This document shows positions 33,530-43,164 of a stretch of DNA of 64,000 bases, piece by piece (position 1 is the stretch's first letter; each line of letters opens with the position of its first letter). The notes under the pieces were generated by a model. It did no database searches. It was not told the origin of the DNA and saw only the letters and a list, made by a program, of their open reading frames with translations. Both the position numbers and the translations under genes were made by a program. Source of the stretch: DASRWT01 sp963748485 (GTDB lineage Bacteria > Methylomirabilota > Methylomirabilia > Rokubacteriales > CSP1-6); assembly GCA_963748485.1 (NCBI GenBank), contig CAVVJF010000010.1, forward strand, positions 116,511 to 180,510. Direction: 5' to 3'.

Positions 33530-35854
33530 GTGCTCGTCGGCGCCTCGCCGAAGCGGAAGGAAGACGCGCGCTTCATCACCGGACGGGGCCGGTATCTCGA
33601 CGACATCACGGTTTCCGCGCTCCTTCACCTGGCCTTGGTGCGCAGCCCGCACGCGCACGCGCGGATCCTGCGCGTCGACGATGCGGCGGCGCGCGCCCTC
33701 GACGGCGTGGTGGCCGTGCTCACGCGCGAGGACATGCCCGAGCTGGCCGCGTCGGTGCCGCCGCTGGTCCCGGAGCCGAAGGGGCGCGAGTACTTCCACC
33801 CCGTGCTCGCTGCGGGGAAGGTGCGCCACGTCGGCGAGCCCGTCGCCATCGTGGTGGCCACGGATCCCTACCTGGCTGCCGACGGCGTGGAGCGGGTCGT
33901 GGTGGAGTACGAGCCGCTGTCCGCCGCCTCGACACCGAACGCGGCGGCGGCGGCGGGCGCCCCGCGGGTGATCGACGCGTGGCCCGACAATATTGCCGGC
34001 GTGAGCGCGGGCGCCGTGGGAGACGCCGCCCGCGCCTTCGCCCAGGCCGACGTGGTGGTGAGCGCGCGTCTGGTCTATCCGCGCGTGGCCGGCATGCCGC
34101 TCGAGACCCGTGGCGTGCTGGCGACGACCGATCCCGTCGGCGGCGAACTCACCGTGTGGACGTCCACCCAGGTGCCCTTCGCCGTGCGCAGTGCCATCGC
34201 GCCCGTGGTGGGCCTGGCCGAGGAGCGAATCCGCGTGCTCGCGCCCGACATGGGCGGCGGCTTCGGCACCAAGGGCCATGTCTACGCCGAGGACATCCTC
34301 GTCCCCGCGGTGGCGCGTCGCCTCGGGCGGGCCGTGAAGTGGGTGGAGACGCGGCACGAGCACTTTCTCGCCGCCGCCGCCGACCGCGACCAGGTCCACG
34401 ACGCCCGTCTGGGCCTGGCGCGTGACGGCCGCATCCTCGCCCTGGAGACGGAGTTCACGCGCGACCACGGCGTGGCGCCCACGCTCGGCGAGGCCATCAC
34501 ACTCAACACCATCAATCACCTGCCGGGGCCGTACCGCGTGCCGAGCTATCGGGGCGTCGGCCGCAATATCCTGACCCACAAGACATTCGCCGCCGCCTAC
34601 CGTGGGGCGGGGCGTCCGGAGGCGGCGTTCGTGCTCGACCGCCTGCTCGACCGCGGCGCGCGGCGGCTCGGCATGGATCCGGCCGAGCTGCGGCGGCGCA
34701 ACCTGATCCGGCGGGATGAGATGCCCTGCGCGACCGGGCTCACGTATCGAGACGGCGCGCCCATCGTCTACGACCCCGCGGACTATCCGGCCGCCTTCGA
34801 CCGGCTGCTGACCACGCTCGACTATGCCGGCTGGCGGGCGGAGCAGGCACGGCGGCGCGGGAGCGGGCGTCCCATCGGCATCGGGCTTTGCGCCTACGTG
34901 GAGGGCACGGGGCTGGGTCCGTTCGAAGGCGCCGACGTGCGCGTGGATCCCGACGGGACCATCTTCGTGGACCTCGGCGTCTGCGCACAGGGCCAGGGCC
35001 ACGAGACCACGCTCGCCCAGATCTGCGCCGACGAGCTGGGGGCGCCGCTCGAGGCGGTAGTGGTGCGGGGCGGCGACACCCGCCTGGTCGGCTTCGGCAT
35101 GGGCACCATCGCCAGCCGCGTCGCCGCCGTGGCCGGTCCGGCGGTGGCGCGCTCGGCGGGCGAGGTGGCGGCGCGCGCGCGGATGGTGGCGGGCGAGCTC
35201 TTCGAGTGCGCGCCCGCCGACGTAGTGCTGGCCGAGGGCCGCGCCCACGTCAAGGGCGTACCCGGCCGCAGCCTGTCGCTGGGCCAGGTGGCGCGGGCGG
35301 CGGTCCGTAGCCGCGCGCTGACGGGAACGGGCGCGCCCGGCCTGGGCGCCTGCACGTTCTTCTATCCGGGCACCGTGACCTGGGCCTTCGGCGCCCACGG
35401 CGTGGTGGCGGAGGTGGACGTCGAGGTGGGCGCGGTGCGGCTGCTCGCCTACGCGGCGATGCACGACTGCGGCCGGCCCATCAATCCCGTGATCATCGAG
35501 GGCCAGCTGCACGGGGGCATCGCGCAGGGCATCGGCACCGCGCTGGGCGAGGCGCTCGTCTACGACGAGGCGGGCCAGCTCCTCACCGGCACGCTCATGG
35601 ACTACCCTCTGCCGCGCGCCGACGAAATGCCCGCCTTCGCGGTGGCGCACCTCGACTTTCCCTCCGTGGTCAACCCGCTGGGGATCAAGGGGGTGGGCGA
35701 GAGCGGCGTCATCGCCCCCGCCGCCGCCATCGCGAACGCGGTGGAAGACGCGCTGGCCGAGCACGACGTGCTCGTCGATCGGGTACCCCTCACGTCGTCT
35801 CGCGTCTTCGGATTACTGCACAAGGGCCACTGCGCAAACGTGGCGCGCCTATAG
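33530..35854 (+). CDS. Molybdenum hydroxylase large subunit (form II CoxL/xanthine dehydrogenase-like)
   Basis: A 774-residue molybdopterin-binding subunit. It begins SPKRKEDARFITGRGRYLDDI, has the cofactor loop GGGFGTKGHVYAED, the active-site loop AYRGAGR (form II type, not the AYxCSFR of true CO dehydrogenase) and a catalytic Glu in GVGESG near the C-terminus. It would hydroxylate an N-heterocycle, aldehyde or purine-like substrate. No FAD or [2Fe-2S] subunit gene is adjacent, so partners must come from elsewhere. GTG 33530 is the best start. Confidence 0.9.
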   Translation: MLVGASPKRKEDARFITGRGRYLDDITVSALLHLALVRSPHAHARILRVDDAAARALDGVVAVLTREDMPELAASVPPLVPEPKGREYFHPVLAAGKVRHVGEPVAIVVATDPYLAADGVERVVVEYEPLSAASTPNAAAAAGAPRVIDAWPDNIAGVSAGAVGDAARAFAQADVVVSARLVYPRVAGMPLETRGVLATTDPVGGELTVWTSTQVPFAVRSAIAPVVGLAEERIRVLAPDMGGGFGTKGHVYAEDILVPAVARRLGRAVKWVETRHEHFLAAAADRDQVHDARLGLARDGRILALETEFTRDHGVAPTLGEAITLNTINHLPGPYRVPSYRGVGRNILTHKTFAAAYRGAGRPEAAFVLDRLLDRGARRLGMDPAELRRRNLIRRDEMPCATGLTYRDGAPIVYDPADYPAAFDRLLTTLDYAGWRAEQARRRGSGRPIGIGLCAYVEGTGLGPFEGADVRVDPDGTIFVDLGVCAQGQGHETTLAQICADELGAPLEAVVVRGGDTRLVGFGMGTIASRVAAVAGPAVARSAGEVAARARMVAGELFECAPADVVLAEGRAHVKGVPGRSLSLGQVARAAVRSRALTGTGAPGLGACTFFYPGTVTWAFGAHGVVAEVDVEVGAVRLLAYAAMHDCGRPINPVIIEGQLHGGIAQGIGTALGEALVYDEAGQLLTGTLMDYPLPRADEMPAFAVAHLDFPSVVNPLGIKGVGESGVIAPAAAIANAVEDALAEHDVLVDRVPLTSSRVFGLLHKGHCANVARL

Positions 35855-35891
35855 GGACAACTCCCGACTCTCCTGAGGTAGAATCTCCCGC

Positions 35892-37499
35892 GTGTCCAGG
35901 GGAATGATCTGCGCGGCGCAGCCGGAGTCCACCGAGGCCGGCGCCCTCGTCATGCGCGCGGGTGGCAACGCGGTAGACGGCGCCATCGCGTGTGCCTTGG
36001 TGGCGGGCGTGGTCGATCCCATGATGACGGGCATCGCCGGCTTCGGGAGCGGCCAGTTCTATCTGCCCGGCAAGAACGTCCACGAGTGCATCGACTTCCA
36101 CGGCAAGACCCCCGGGGCGGCGCGGCCCGAGATGTGGACGGACCGTCTGGAGGGCGAGACGCGCGACGGCTTCGGCTTCGTGCTCAAGGGGCGCGTCAAC
36201 GACCTCGGCTATCAGTCGATCACCGTGCCGGGCTCGCTCCGCGCGTTTCACGAGGCCCAGACCGCTCACGGCGCGCTCCCCTGGGCGCAGGTCGTGCAGC
36301 CCGCCATCGACTGGGCCGAACGCGGCTGGCTGGTGAAGCCCCATGTCGGCTACTGGTGGGCCATCGAGGAGCAGATGGGCCGCGTGGCCAACCCCGAGCG
36401 GCTGCGATTCAGCCCGAGCGGCCGCGCGCTCTACTGCCGGGCGGACGGCAGTCCCAAGCGCGTGGGGGACACCGTGCGCAACCCCGACCTGGCCGCGACG
36501 CTCCGCCTGATCGCCAAGGGCGGCGCGGACGTCTTCTACACGGGCGAGCTCGCCGAGCGCATCGCCGAGGACATGCGCCGTCACGGCGGCCTCCTTTCCT
36601 ACGAGGACCTCGCGAATTACCGGACCACGCGCCGGCCGCCGCTCCGCGGTACCTTCCGCGACTGGCGGCTCGCCACCAATCATCCGCCCGGCGGCGGCCT
36701 CATGCTCCTCGAGATGCTCAACGTCCTCGAGCAGTTCGACCTCCGCGCGCTGGGGCACAACACTGCCGCGTACATCCGCGTGGTCGCGGAGGCCATGAAG
36801 CGGGCGGTCGCCGACAAGGAGGCGCATGTCGGCGATCCCGCGTTCGTGGAGGTGCCCGTCGAGCGCCTCCTCTCCAGGGCGTACGCCAGCGCGGCCGCCG
36901 CCGACATCCGCGCGGGCCGGCGCGTGCGCATCGATCGGGTGGGCCTGCCCGAGCCGAAGGGCACGACCCACGTGGCGGCGATCGACGGGGACGGCAACGC
37001 CGTCACCATGACCCACACCCTCGGCATGCCCTCCGGCGTGATCACCGACGGCCTGGGCTTCATGTACAACGGCGCCATGAGCGTCTTCGACCCCCGACCC
37101 GGCCGCGCCGGCTCGGTGGCGCCGGGGAAGAGTCGCTTCAGCGCCATCTGCCCGACCCTCGTGTTCGGCGCCGGCGGCCTGCGCGCGGCGATCGGGGCAC
37201 CGGGCGGGGCGCAGATCGCCATCGGGGTCATGCAGGCACTCGTGAACCTCCTCGAGTTCGGCATGTCCATGTCCGACGCGGTGGCGGCGCCGCGCTTCAG
37301 CGCGACCAGTCACATCATCGACGTGACGATGCGTATCCCAACGCATGTGGCCGAGGAGCTCGAGCGCGACGGCTATACGGTGGCTCGCAATCCCAACACG
37401 TTCGACGTGGCGGCGGTGCACGGCATCGAGGTCCGGCCCGACGGCTCGCTCCACGGCGGCGCCGATCCGGGGCACGACGGCATGGCGATGGCGGTCTAG
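35892..37499 (+). CDS. ggt: Gamma-glutamyltransferase
   Basis: A 535-residue Ntn-hydrolase of the gamma-glutamyltransferase family. The self-processing nucleophile is T358 in KGTTHVAAIDGDGNAV, splitting the proenzyme into large and small subunits; small-subunit loops SGVITDGLGFMYN and GAPGGAQI are present. It would hydrolyse or transfer gamma-glutamyl groups from glutathione-like donors, or act as a related acylase. There is no signal peptide, so a cytosolic location is likely. GTG 35892 is used; ATG 35904 is possible. A TAGAAT -10-like box lies about 10 bases upstream. Confidence 0.88.
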   Translation: MSRGMICAAQPESTEAGALVMRAGGNAVDGAIACALVAGVVDPMMTGIAGFGSGQFYLPGKNVHECIDFHGKTPGAARPEMWTDRLEGETRDGFGFVLKGRVNDLGYQSITVPGSLRAFHEAQTAHGALPWAQVVQPAIDWAERGWLVKPHVGYWWAIEEQMGRVANPERLRFSPSGRALYCRADGSPKRVGDTVRNPDLAATLRLIAKGGADVFYTGELAERIAEDMRRHGGLLSYEDLANYRTTRRPPLRGTFRDWRLATNHPPGGGLMLLEMLNVLEQFDLRALGHNTAAYIRVVAEAMKRAVADKEAHVGDPAFVEVPVERLLSRAYASAAAADIRAGRRVRIDRVGLPEPKGTTHVAAIDGDGNAVTMTHTLGMPSGVITDGLGFMYNGAMSVFDPRPGRAGSVAPGKSRFSAICPTLVFGAGGLRAAIGAPGGAQIAIGVMQALVNLLEFGMSMSDAVAAPRFSATSHIIDVTMRIPTHVAEELERDGYTVARNPNTFDVAAVHGIEVRPDGSLHGGADPGHDGMAMAV

Positions 37500-37500
37500 C

Positions 37501-38778
37501 GTGCGCTTGCCGCGCGTCACCGTCTCCTTGGTGCTCGGTGGCCTGGCCGGCGCCCTGGTGTTGGCGGGCAGCGGCGGCGCCGATCCCAGCCGGCGTCCGA
37601 GCACCCCCGAGGAGCGGAGCGGCAGCGCCTTCGGACCGGCGCCGGCGGCCCCCGTCGAGGCGGCGCCGCCCACGCGCGAGCTCACCCTGCCGGCCTTTCC
37701 CAACGCGACCGCCATCTGGGGATCGACCGGCCGGGATCTGCAGGGGAGGATCTGGATCGGCGTGTCGGCTGACGCTCCCGGCATGAGCGCGCACCTGATC
37801 CAGTACGATCCGGAGGCGGACGTGCTGCGGGATCGCGGGGCGGTGATCGGGCAGCTCAAGAGCCTCGGGCTGCACCGCGCCGGCGAGGGGCAGGTCAAGA
37901 TCCACTCGCGGATCGTCGCGGCCGACGACGGATGGCTCTACTTCGCGTCGACCGACGAGGAGGGTGAGCGGGAGGACGGCTCGGCGCCACCACGCTGGGG
38001 CGGCCACTTCTGGCGCGTCGATCCCGATTCAGGGAAGTGGGAATACATCTGGACCGCCCCCGAGGGCCTGGTGGCGGCGAGCGGTGTGGGGCGCTATGTC
38101 TACGTGCTCGGCTACTGGGATCACGTGCTCTATCAGCACGACACCGTCACGCGGAAGACGCGGCGCGTGGTGGTGGGATCGGTCGGCGGCCACGTCTCGC
38201 GCAACGTGCTCTCGGACGCGAACGGTCACGCCTACGTGCCACGGGTGACGAGACCCTCGCCGGGAAAGACGACCGCCGTACTCGTGGAATTTGACGCCGA
38301 CCTCCAGGAAGTCGCCGCCACCCCGCTCGAGTTTTACGTGGGCAAGGCGGCGATCGCGGAGAACCACGGCATCGTCGGCCTGACCTATCTCGCCGACGGC
38401 CGCCTGGCGTTCACGACGCATCGAGGGTATCTCTACCTCGTCGAGCCCCAGGCCGGCCGCCCCGCGCAGGTGGTGCCCGTCGGCTGGTTCAATCCCGCCC
38501 GCGAGACCTATGCGCCGTCGCTGTTCGCCCTCGACGGCCGGCGCTATCTGGCCGGAGTCACCCAGCGCGGCCGCCGCTTCGAGTGGGTGGTGTTCGACCT
38601 GCAGACACGAAAGTCCACCGCCCATCCGCTCGACACGAAGGGCTTGAAGGACGTCCTGCTCTACGGCTCCAACGCCCGCGACAATGCCGGCCGCTTCTAC
38701 GTGGGCGGGTGGGCGGCCAATCCCGCGGGCGGCTCGCGCCCGCGCCCGCTGCTCCTGCAGGTCGGCACGCCGCCCTGA
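37501..38778 (+). CDS. Exported beta-propeller-like protein of unknown function
   Basis: A 425-residue protein starting at GTG 37501, one base after the ggt stop. A hydrophobic signal (VTVSLVLGGLAGALVLAGSGGA) precedes a Pro/Ala-rich linker and about 350 residues of repeated beta-sheet sequence with WGGHFWRVDPDSGKWEYIW and similar blades, suggesting a six- or seven-bladed propeller. I see no catalytic motif. Its tight link to ggt suggests co-expression. It may bind or sense a peptide or glycan in the periplasm; that is a guess. Confidence 0.7.
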   Translation: MRLPRVTVSLVLGGLAGALVLAGSGGADPSRRPSTPEERSGSAFGPAPAAPVEAAPPTRELTLPAFPNATAIWGSTGRDLQGRIWIGVSADAPGMSAHLIQYDPEADVLRDRGAVIGQLKSLGLHRAGEGQVKIHSRIVAADDGWLYFASTDEEGEREDGSAPPRWGGHFWRVDPDSGKWEYIWTAPEGLVAASGVGRYVYVLGYWDHVLYQHDTVTRKTRRVVVGSVGGHVSRNVLSDANGHAYVPRVTRPSPGKTTAVLVEFDADLQEVAATPLEFYVGKAAIAENHGIVGLTYLADGRLAFTTHRGYLYLVEPQAGRPAQVVPVGWFNPARETYAPSLFALDGRRYLAGVTQRGRRFEWVVFDLQTRKSTAHPLDTKGLKDVLLYGSNARDNAGRFYVGGWAANPAGGSRPRPLLLQVGTPP

Positions 38779-38806
38779 GCGATCGCGGAAGCGGGCGCCG
38801 CTCGCG

Positions 38807-40417
38807 TCAGCCGCGCTTCTTGCGGGCGCGGAGATCGAGGACGCCGGGGCGGCGGCGTGGGTCTTCGCCGCGGGGAAAGATCTGCGCCTTCTGCACCTTC
38901 TGGGTGCCGGTGGTGGGCAGGCTCTCCACGAAGAGAATCCAGCCCGGCGCCTTGAAGTAGGCGAGGCGCTCCAGGCACCAGTCCATCAGTCGCTCCGCCA
39001 GCGCCGCGCCGGCCGCCGCGCCCGGCATGGGCACGACGCACGCCATCACCTCTTCCTCGCGCACCTCGTCGGGAACGGCGAGCACCGCCACCTGTGCCAC
39101 CGCCTCGTGCGCCTGCAGCGCCGCCTCCACCTCGGCGGCGGCCACGTTCTCGCCGGAGCGGCGGATGATGTTCTTCTTCCGATCCACGAACACCAACATA
39201 CCGTCGGTCAACTGGCGGACAGTATCGCCCGTGTGGAACCAGCCACCGCGCCACGCCTCCTCGGTCGCCTTCGGATCCTTGAGGTAGGCGGAGAAGAAGC
39301 CGTGGCGTGGCCCTTCCGCGCCGCTCCAGCGTACGAGCAGCTCGCCGTCGGCGCCACGAGGCAGCTCGCGATCGGCGTCGTCGACGACGCGTGCCTCGAG
39401 CCCGCCATGAGGGCGGCCGAAGGCGCGCGTGTGCACCTGTCGGGGCTCGTCGCGATCGGCGAAAATGCGCCCGGTCTCCGTCATGCCCCACACTTCCACG
39501 AGCGGGAACCCGAAGCGCTCCTCGAAGGCCGCGTGGAGCTGGGGCTCGACGCCGGCCCCGATGCCGAAGCGCACCTGATGGGCCCGCTCCTCCGCCGCGG
39601 GCGCCTGGTTCAGGAGCAGCGGCGGCATGACGCCAAGGTAGTGGAGCGCCGTCGCCCGCGTCGCCACCACGTCCGGCCACCAGCGCCGCGGGCTGAAGCG
39701 CTCGGGCAGGATGAGGCAGTTGGCGGTGAGGATGACGCACGTGCCGGTGATGCCGAGGCAGTTCATGTGGAAGAGAGGGAGCGGGTTGATGATGCGATCG
39801 CGGCCGTGCGCGATGGCGAGCCGGCCGCCAAGATCGCGGTACCAGGCGCCTGCGTTGAGCATGTAGAAGTTGCCGAGCACGCAGCCCTTGGGCCGGCCGG
39901 TCGTGCCGGACGTGTAGAGGAGCGCACATTCCGTGTCCAGGCCGGGGGCACCCGCGCGCGGGGCGGTGGCGGCCTTGGGCAGGGCGCGGGGCCAGGCGCC
40001 GGTGTCGACGACGGGGAGGGGCCGCGCGCGCGCGCGCCCCACCGCGCTCAGCGCGGCGGCGCGCTCCGGCACCGCCACCGCAAGCTCGGCGTCGGAATGG
40101 TCCATCTGATAGGCGAGCTCGTCGTGGCGGTAGTCGGGATTGATGGGGACGATCCCGCAGCCCAGCGCGTTCAGCGCCAGGTAGTGGAAAAACATCTCTG
40201 GCCGGTTCTCGAGAAGGAGCGCCACGCGGTGGCCGTGCCCGTAGCCGGCGTCGGCGTATGCCGCGCGCAGGCGGAGGGCTTCGTCACGCGCCTGCGCATA
40301 GGTGATCTCGATGCCGTCGGGGTGGTAGGCGCGCCCGGGGGCGGGCGGTGCGCAGAGGAACGCGTGATCCGGCGCGGCGGCCGCGGTGGCGATGAACGCA
40401 TCGAAGACCGTCTCCAC
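38807..40417 (-). CDS. Acyl-CoA ligase (AMP-forming), crotonobetaine/fatty-acid type
   Basis: A 536-residue adenylate-forming enzyme. ATP-binding motif YTSGTTGRPKG, GMTETG, the hinge TGDTVRQLTDGMLVFVDRKKNIIRRSGENV and a late catalytic Lys region (TGTQKVQKAQ) are all present. It activates a carboxylic acid as acyl-AMP and then acyl-CoA. The N-terminus resembles carnitine/crotonobetaine-CoA ligase. It starts at GTG 40417 and stands alone, divergent from the DUF169 gene with 100 bases between. Substrate unknown. Confidence 0.9.
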   Translation of the reverse strand: METVFDAFIATAAAAPDHAFLCAPPAPGRAYHPDGIEITYAQARDEALRLRAAYADAGYGHGHRVALLLENRPEMFFHYLALNALGCGIVPINPDYRHDELAYQMDHSDAELAVAVPERAAALSAVGRARARPLPVVDTGAWPRALPKAATAPRAGAPGLDTECALLYTSGTTGRPKGCVLGNFYMLNAGAWYRDLGGRLAIAHGRDRIINPLPLFHMNCLGITGTCVILTANCLILPERFSPRRWWPDVVATRATALHYLGVMPPLLLNQAPAAEERAHQVRFGIGAGVEPQLHAAFEERFGFPLVEVWGMTETGRIFADRDEPRQVHTRAFGRPHGGLEARVVDDADRELPRGADGELLVRWSGAEGPRHGFFSAYLKDPKATEEAWRGGWFHTGDTVRQLTDGMLVFVDRKKNIIRRSGENVAAAEVEAALQAHEAVAQVAVLAVPDEVREEEVMACVVPMPGAAAGAALAERLMDWCLERLAYFKAPGWILFVESLPTTGTQKVQKAQIFPRGEDPRRRPGVLDLRARKKRG

Positions 40418-40463
40418 GATTGGCGACTATAGCACCGCGCCGGCGGCGGCTCGGGTGATGCGG

Positions 40464-40469
40464 TAGAAT
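40464..40469 (+). promoter_or_regulatory. -10 box (TAGAAT) upstream of the DUF169-UGSC operon
   Basis: TAGAAT matches the TATAAT consensus at five of six positions and lies 48 bases before ATG 40518 in the divergent gap with the ligase gene. No good -35 is seen at 17 bases, so an activator may be required. It is the only promoter-like element found for the four-gene operon. Confidence 0.4.
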
Positions 40470-40517
40470 CACGTGGAACCGCACTGTCGCGCCCGCCGTG
40501 ATCGAGAGGAGCCCGTG

Positions 40518-41222
40518 ATGGACGTCGCCCGCCTCCATGCCGCCTTGACCAGCCTGCTCGGCCTCACCCTTCCCCCGGTTGGCCTCGCGTTTTGCGCGAG
40601 CCCGCCTGCGGGCGTCGCGCGAGTCGAGCGCCCGGGCCCCGCGGGCTGCGCCTACTGGCGAAGCGCGGCGGAGGGGCGGGTCTTCTACACGGAAGCCGCC
40701 GATCACTACAACTGTCCCGTGGGTGCGCACACCCATGGTGTCGAGCTGCCGCCCGAGCGCGCCGCCGAGCTGCAGCAGGTGGTCGGCACCATGGTGGGGC
40801 TCCAGTACCTCCGCATGGAGGAGGTGCCGGCGCTCCCCCGCCGCGCCGAGCCCTTCGGCGTGGCGGTCTACGGCCCGCTGGGAGCGCTGCCCGTCGATCC
40901 CGACGTGGTGATCGTGCGCGGCCGGGCGCGGGAGATCATGCTGCTGGCGGAGGCGGCGAGCGCGGCGGGCGTGGGCCACGACGGCGCCACCATGGGGCGC
41001 CCCGCCTGCGCCATGATCCCGGAGGCCCTGCGCTCGACGCGGAGCAACACGAGCCTGGGCTGCATCGGCAATCGCGTCTACACCGGGCTCGGCGACGCGG
41101 AGCTCTACTTCACGATTCCCGGGCAGGCGCTCGGCGACGTGGTCGAGCGGCTCGCCGTGGTCGTGCACGCGAACCACGAGCTCGAGCAGTACCACGAGAG
41201 CCGCCGCGCGAGCCTGGCATGA
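40518..41222 (+). CDS. DUF169-domain protein
   Basis: A 234-residue protein of the DUF169 family, which has no established function. Conserved cysteines are spread along the protein (GCAYWRSA, YNCPVGAHTHG, PACAMIP, LGCIGNRVY), suggesting metal or cluster binding or thiol chemistry. GAGGAG lies upstream of ATG 40518. It is the first gene of a four-gene coupled operon; its stop overlaps the next start (ATGA). Physical linkage to a UGSC selenoprotein suggests a redox role, inferred only from context. Confidence 0.82.
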   Translation: MDVARLHAALTSLLGLTLPPVGLAFCASPPAGVARVERPGPAGCAYWRSAAEGRVFYTEAADHYNCPVGAHTHGVELPPERAAELQQVVGTMVGLQYLRMEEVPALPRRAEPFGVAVYGPLGALPVDPDVVIVRGRAREIMLLAEAASAAGVGHDGATMGRPACAMIPEALRSTRSNTSLGCIGNRVYTGLGDAELYFTIPGQALGDVVERLAVVVHANHELEQYHESRRASLA

Positions 41223-42049
41223 CAGATCGGCTCGCCACCGGCTTCGTGTTCACCGAGGGGCCGCTCTGGCATCCCGAGGGCTTCTACTACTTCGTCGACG
41301 TGCAGGCGAGCCGCATGTACCGGCTCGTCCCCGGCCGCGAGCCCGAGCTCCTGCGCGAAGACACGGGGGGCGGCAACGGGCTCACGTTCGATCTCCAGGG
41401 CCGGCTCGTGCTGTGCGAAGGCGGGAATCGCCGGCTCACCCGGCTCTCGGCGGCCGGTAAAGTCGAGCAGGTGCTGATCGACCGCTTCGAGGGCAAGCGA
41501 CTCAACCGGCCGAACGACGTGGTGTGCCGCTCGGACGGAAGTCTCTACTTCACCGACCCCGGCCTCCGGGTGCCGCTCGCCGAGCGTGAGCTGACCTATG
41601 CGGGCGTGTATCGTCTCGCTCCCGACGGCACCACCACGCTGATCGCGGACTGCGAGTATCCGAACGGGCTCGCCTTCTCGCCGGACGAGCGCACCCTCTA
41701 CGTCGCCAACACCCGCTGGACGGCGTACATCCACGCGATCGAGCTGGACGCGGACGGTCGTCCCGTCCGGCGCCGAATCTTCGCGGACATGTCCTCCGAT
41801 GAGCGGGACGGCGTGCCCGACGGCATGAAGGTCGACGTCGAAGGGCGGGTCTACTGCACGGGGCCCGGGGGCACCTGGGTATTCGCCCCCGATGGCACCC
41901 GGCTCGAGATCATCCGCACGCCCGAGGTCCCTGCCAACCTCGCCTTCGGCGGGCCCGATCTGTGCACGCTCTTCTTCACCGCGCGCACGTCGGTCTACAC
42001 CCTGCGGGTCAAGGTGCCGGGCCGGCCGCACCCCTGGTATCGCGTGTGA
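41219..42049 (+). CDS. SMP-30/gluconolactonase-like protein
   Basis: A 276-residue six-bladed propeller of the SMP-30/gluconolaconase/LRE-like family. Metal-site residues are visible in FTEGPLWHPEG (Glu), RPNDVV (Asn) and VPDGMKVD (Asp). Such enzymes hydrolyse lactones, often sugar lactones, using Ca2+ or Zn2+. It begins within the DUF169 stop (ATGA) and ends within the start of the next gene (GTGA). In this operon the substrate may be a lactone or ester linked to the redox partner genes. Confidence 0.87.
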   Translation: MTDRLATGFVFTEGPLWHPEGFYYFVDVQASRMYRLVPGREPELLREDTGGGNGLTFDLQGRLVLCEGGNRRLTRLSAAGKVEQVLIDRFEGKRLNRPNDVVCRSDGSLYFTDPGLRVPLAERELTYAGVYRLAPDGTTTLIADCEYPNGLAFSPDERTLYVANTRWTAYIHAIELDADGRPVRRRIFADMSSDERDGVPDGMKVDVEGRVYCTGPGGTWVFAPDGTRLEIIRTPEVPANLAFGGPDLCTLFFTARTSVYTLRVKVPGRPHPWYRV

Positions 42050-43164
42050 GCCAACGCGCCGGCATCGACGTCGGCGATCCGTGGGATGCTATCGAGGCAT
42101 GCTATGCGCGAGGGTGGACCGACGGGCTGCCCGTGGTGCCGCCCACCGATGGCCTGGTGGATGCCATGCTCGCCGCGGGTCCCTGGGCCGCGGGAGACGT
42201 GCTCCTGCACGAGCCCGTGCGCGATCGCGCGGTGACCGCCGAGAAGGCGGCGATCAACGCGGTGATGGCGGGCTGCCGGCCGGAATACTTCCCGGTCGTG
42301 GGCGCTGCGCTCCACGCCATCGGCGATCCCGCCTTCATGCTCCACGGCCCCGCGACCAGCACCGGCGGCTCCGCCCTCATGGTCATCGTCAGCGGGCCGA
42401 TCGCCCCGCGGCTCGCGATCAACGCCGGCGCTAACCTCTTCGGCCCCAGCGAGCGCGCCAACGCCACCATCGGGAGGACGCTGCGGCTGATCCTCCTCAA
42501 CTGCCTGGGGTGCCGGCCGGGCGTGCTCGACAAGTCGACGCAGGGCTGGCCGGGCAAGTACACGCTCTGCTTCGCCGAGGACGAGGCCCAAAACCCGTGG
42601 GAGCCGCTGTCGGTCGCGCGCGGTGTCCCCGCCGGGCGCTCCGCCGTGACCGTCTACGCCGCCGAGTCCGGCCATAACGTGCTGAGCCACGGCACCGGCG
42701 ATCCGGAGCGTTTGCTCACGTGCTTCGCCGACGTCATGGCCGGGCTCGGAAGCCTGAGCCCGGGCCGGTCCGTGGTCGTCTTCGCACCCGAGCACGCGCA
42801 GCACCTCCGGCGCGCGGCCTGGACGCGGTCCCGGGTGCAGCAGTGGCTCTACGATCACGCCTGGCGCTCGCTCGCCGACCTCAAGCGGGGCGGAAAGGTC
42901 GAGCCGGCCTTCTACACCAACCCCGATCTCATGGACTGGCTCTATCGCGATGCGCCCGGCGGTCGGCCCGACCCGCCGCCTGGGCCGAAGGATGCCGACC
43001 AGATCGCGCCCGGTGACGAGGCCGTGCGCGTGCATCGGGGCCTCGGTCCCGAAGACATCCTGCTCGCGGTGGGAGGCGGTGCCGCCGGCGGCCACTCGGC
43101 CTTTTTCCCCTCGTGGAGCCGAGGCCGCTCCGTCCCCTTCGTCACCAAGGAGGTGCCGGCATGA
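42046..43164 (+). CDS. Unnamed conserved protein coupled to UGSC selenoprotein
   Basis: A 372-residue soluble protein starting at GTG 42046 (GTGA overlap). I recall related sequences only as hypothetical proteins beside UGSC genes. Conserved-looking blocks are GWTDGLPVVPPT, EKAAINAVMAGCRPEYFPVV, NAGANLFGPSERANATIGR, LLNCLGCRPG (a C-x-x-C pair), STQGWPGKYTLCFAEDE and a late EDILLAVGGGAAGGHSAFFPSW. There is no signal peptide or known cofactor motif. The last block suggests a small Rossmann-like end domain. It is coupled by ATGA to the selenoprotein gene, so the two products probably work together. Confidence 0.75.
   Translation: MSQRAGIDVGDPWDAIEACYARGWTDGLPVVPPTDGLVDAMLAAGPWAAGDVLLHEPVRDRAVTAEKAAINAVMAGCRPEYFPVVGAALHAIGDPAFMLHGPATSTGGSALMVIVSGPIAPRLAINAGANLFGPSERANATIGRTLRLILLNCLGCRPGVLDKSTQGWPGKYTLCFAEDEAQNPWEPLSVARGVPAGRSAVTVYAAESGHNVLSHGTGDPERLLTCFADVMAGLGSLSPGRSVVVFAPEHAQHLRRAAWTRSRVQQWLYDHAWRSLADLKRGGKVEPAFYTNPDLMDWLYRDAPGGRPDPPPGPKDADQIAPGDEAVRVHRGLGPEDILLAVGGGAAGGHSAFFPSWSRGRSVPFVTKEVPA

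Noticed and set aside
33530..35854. Aerobic CO dehydrogenase (form I CoxL)
   Set aside because: The active-site loop is AYRGAGR, not AYxCSFR, and CoxM and CoxS genes are absent; it is a form II-like enzyme of unknown substrate.
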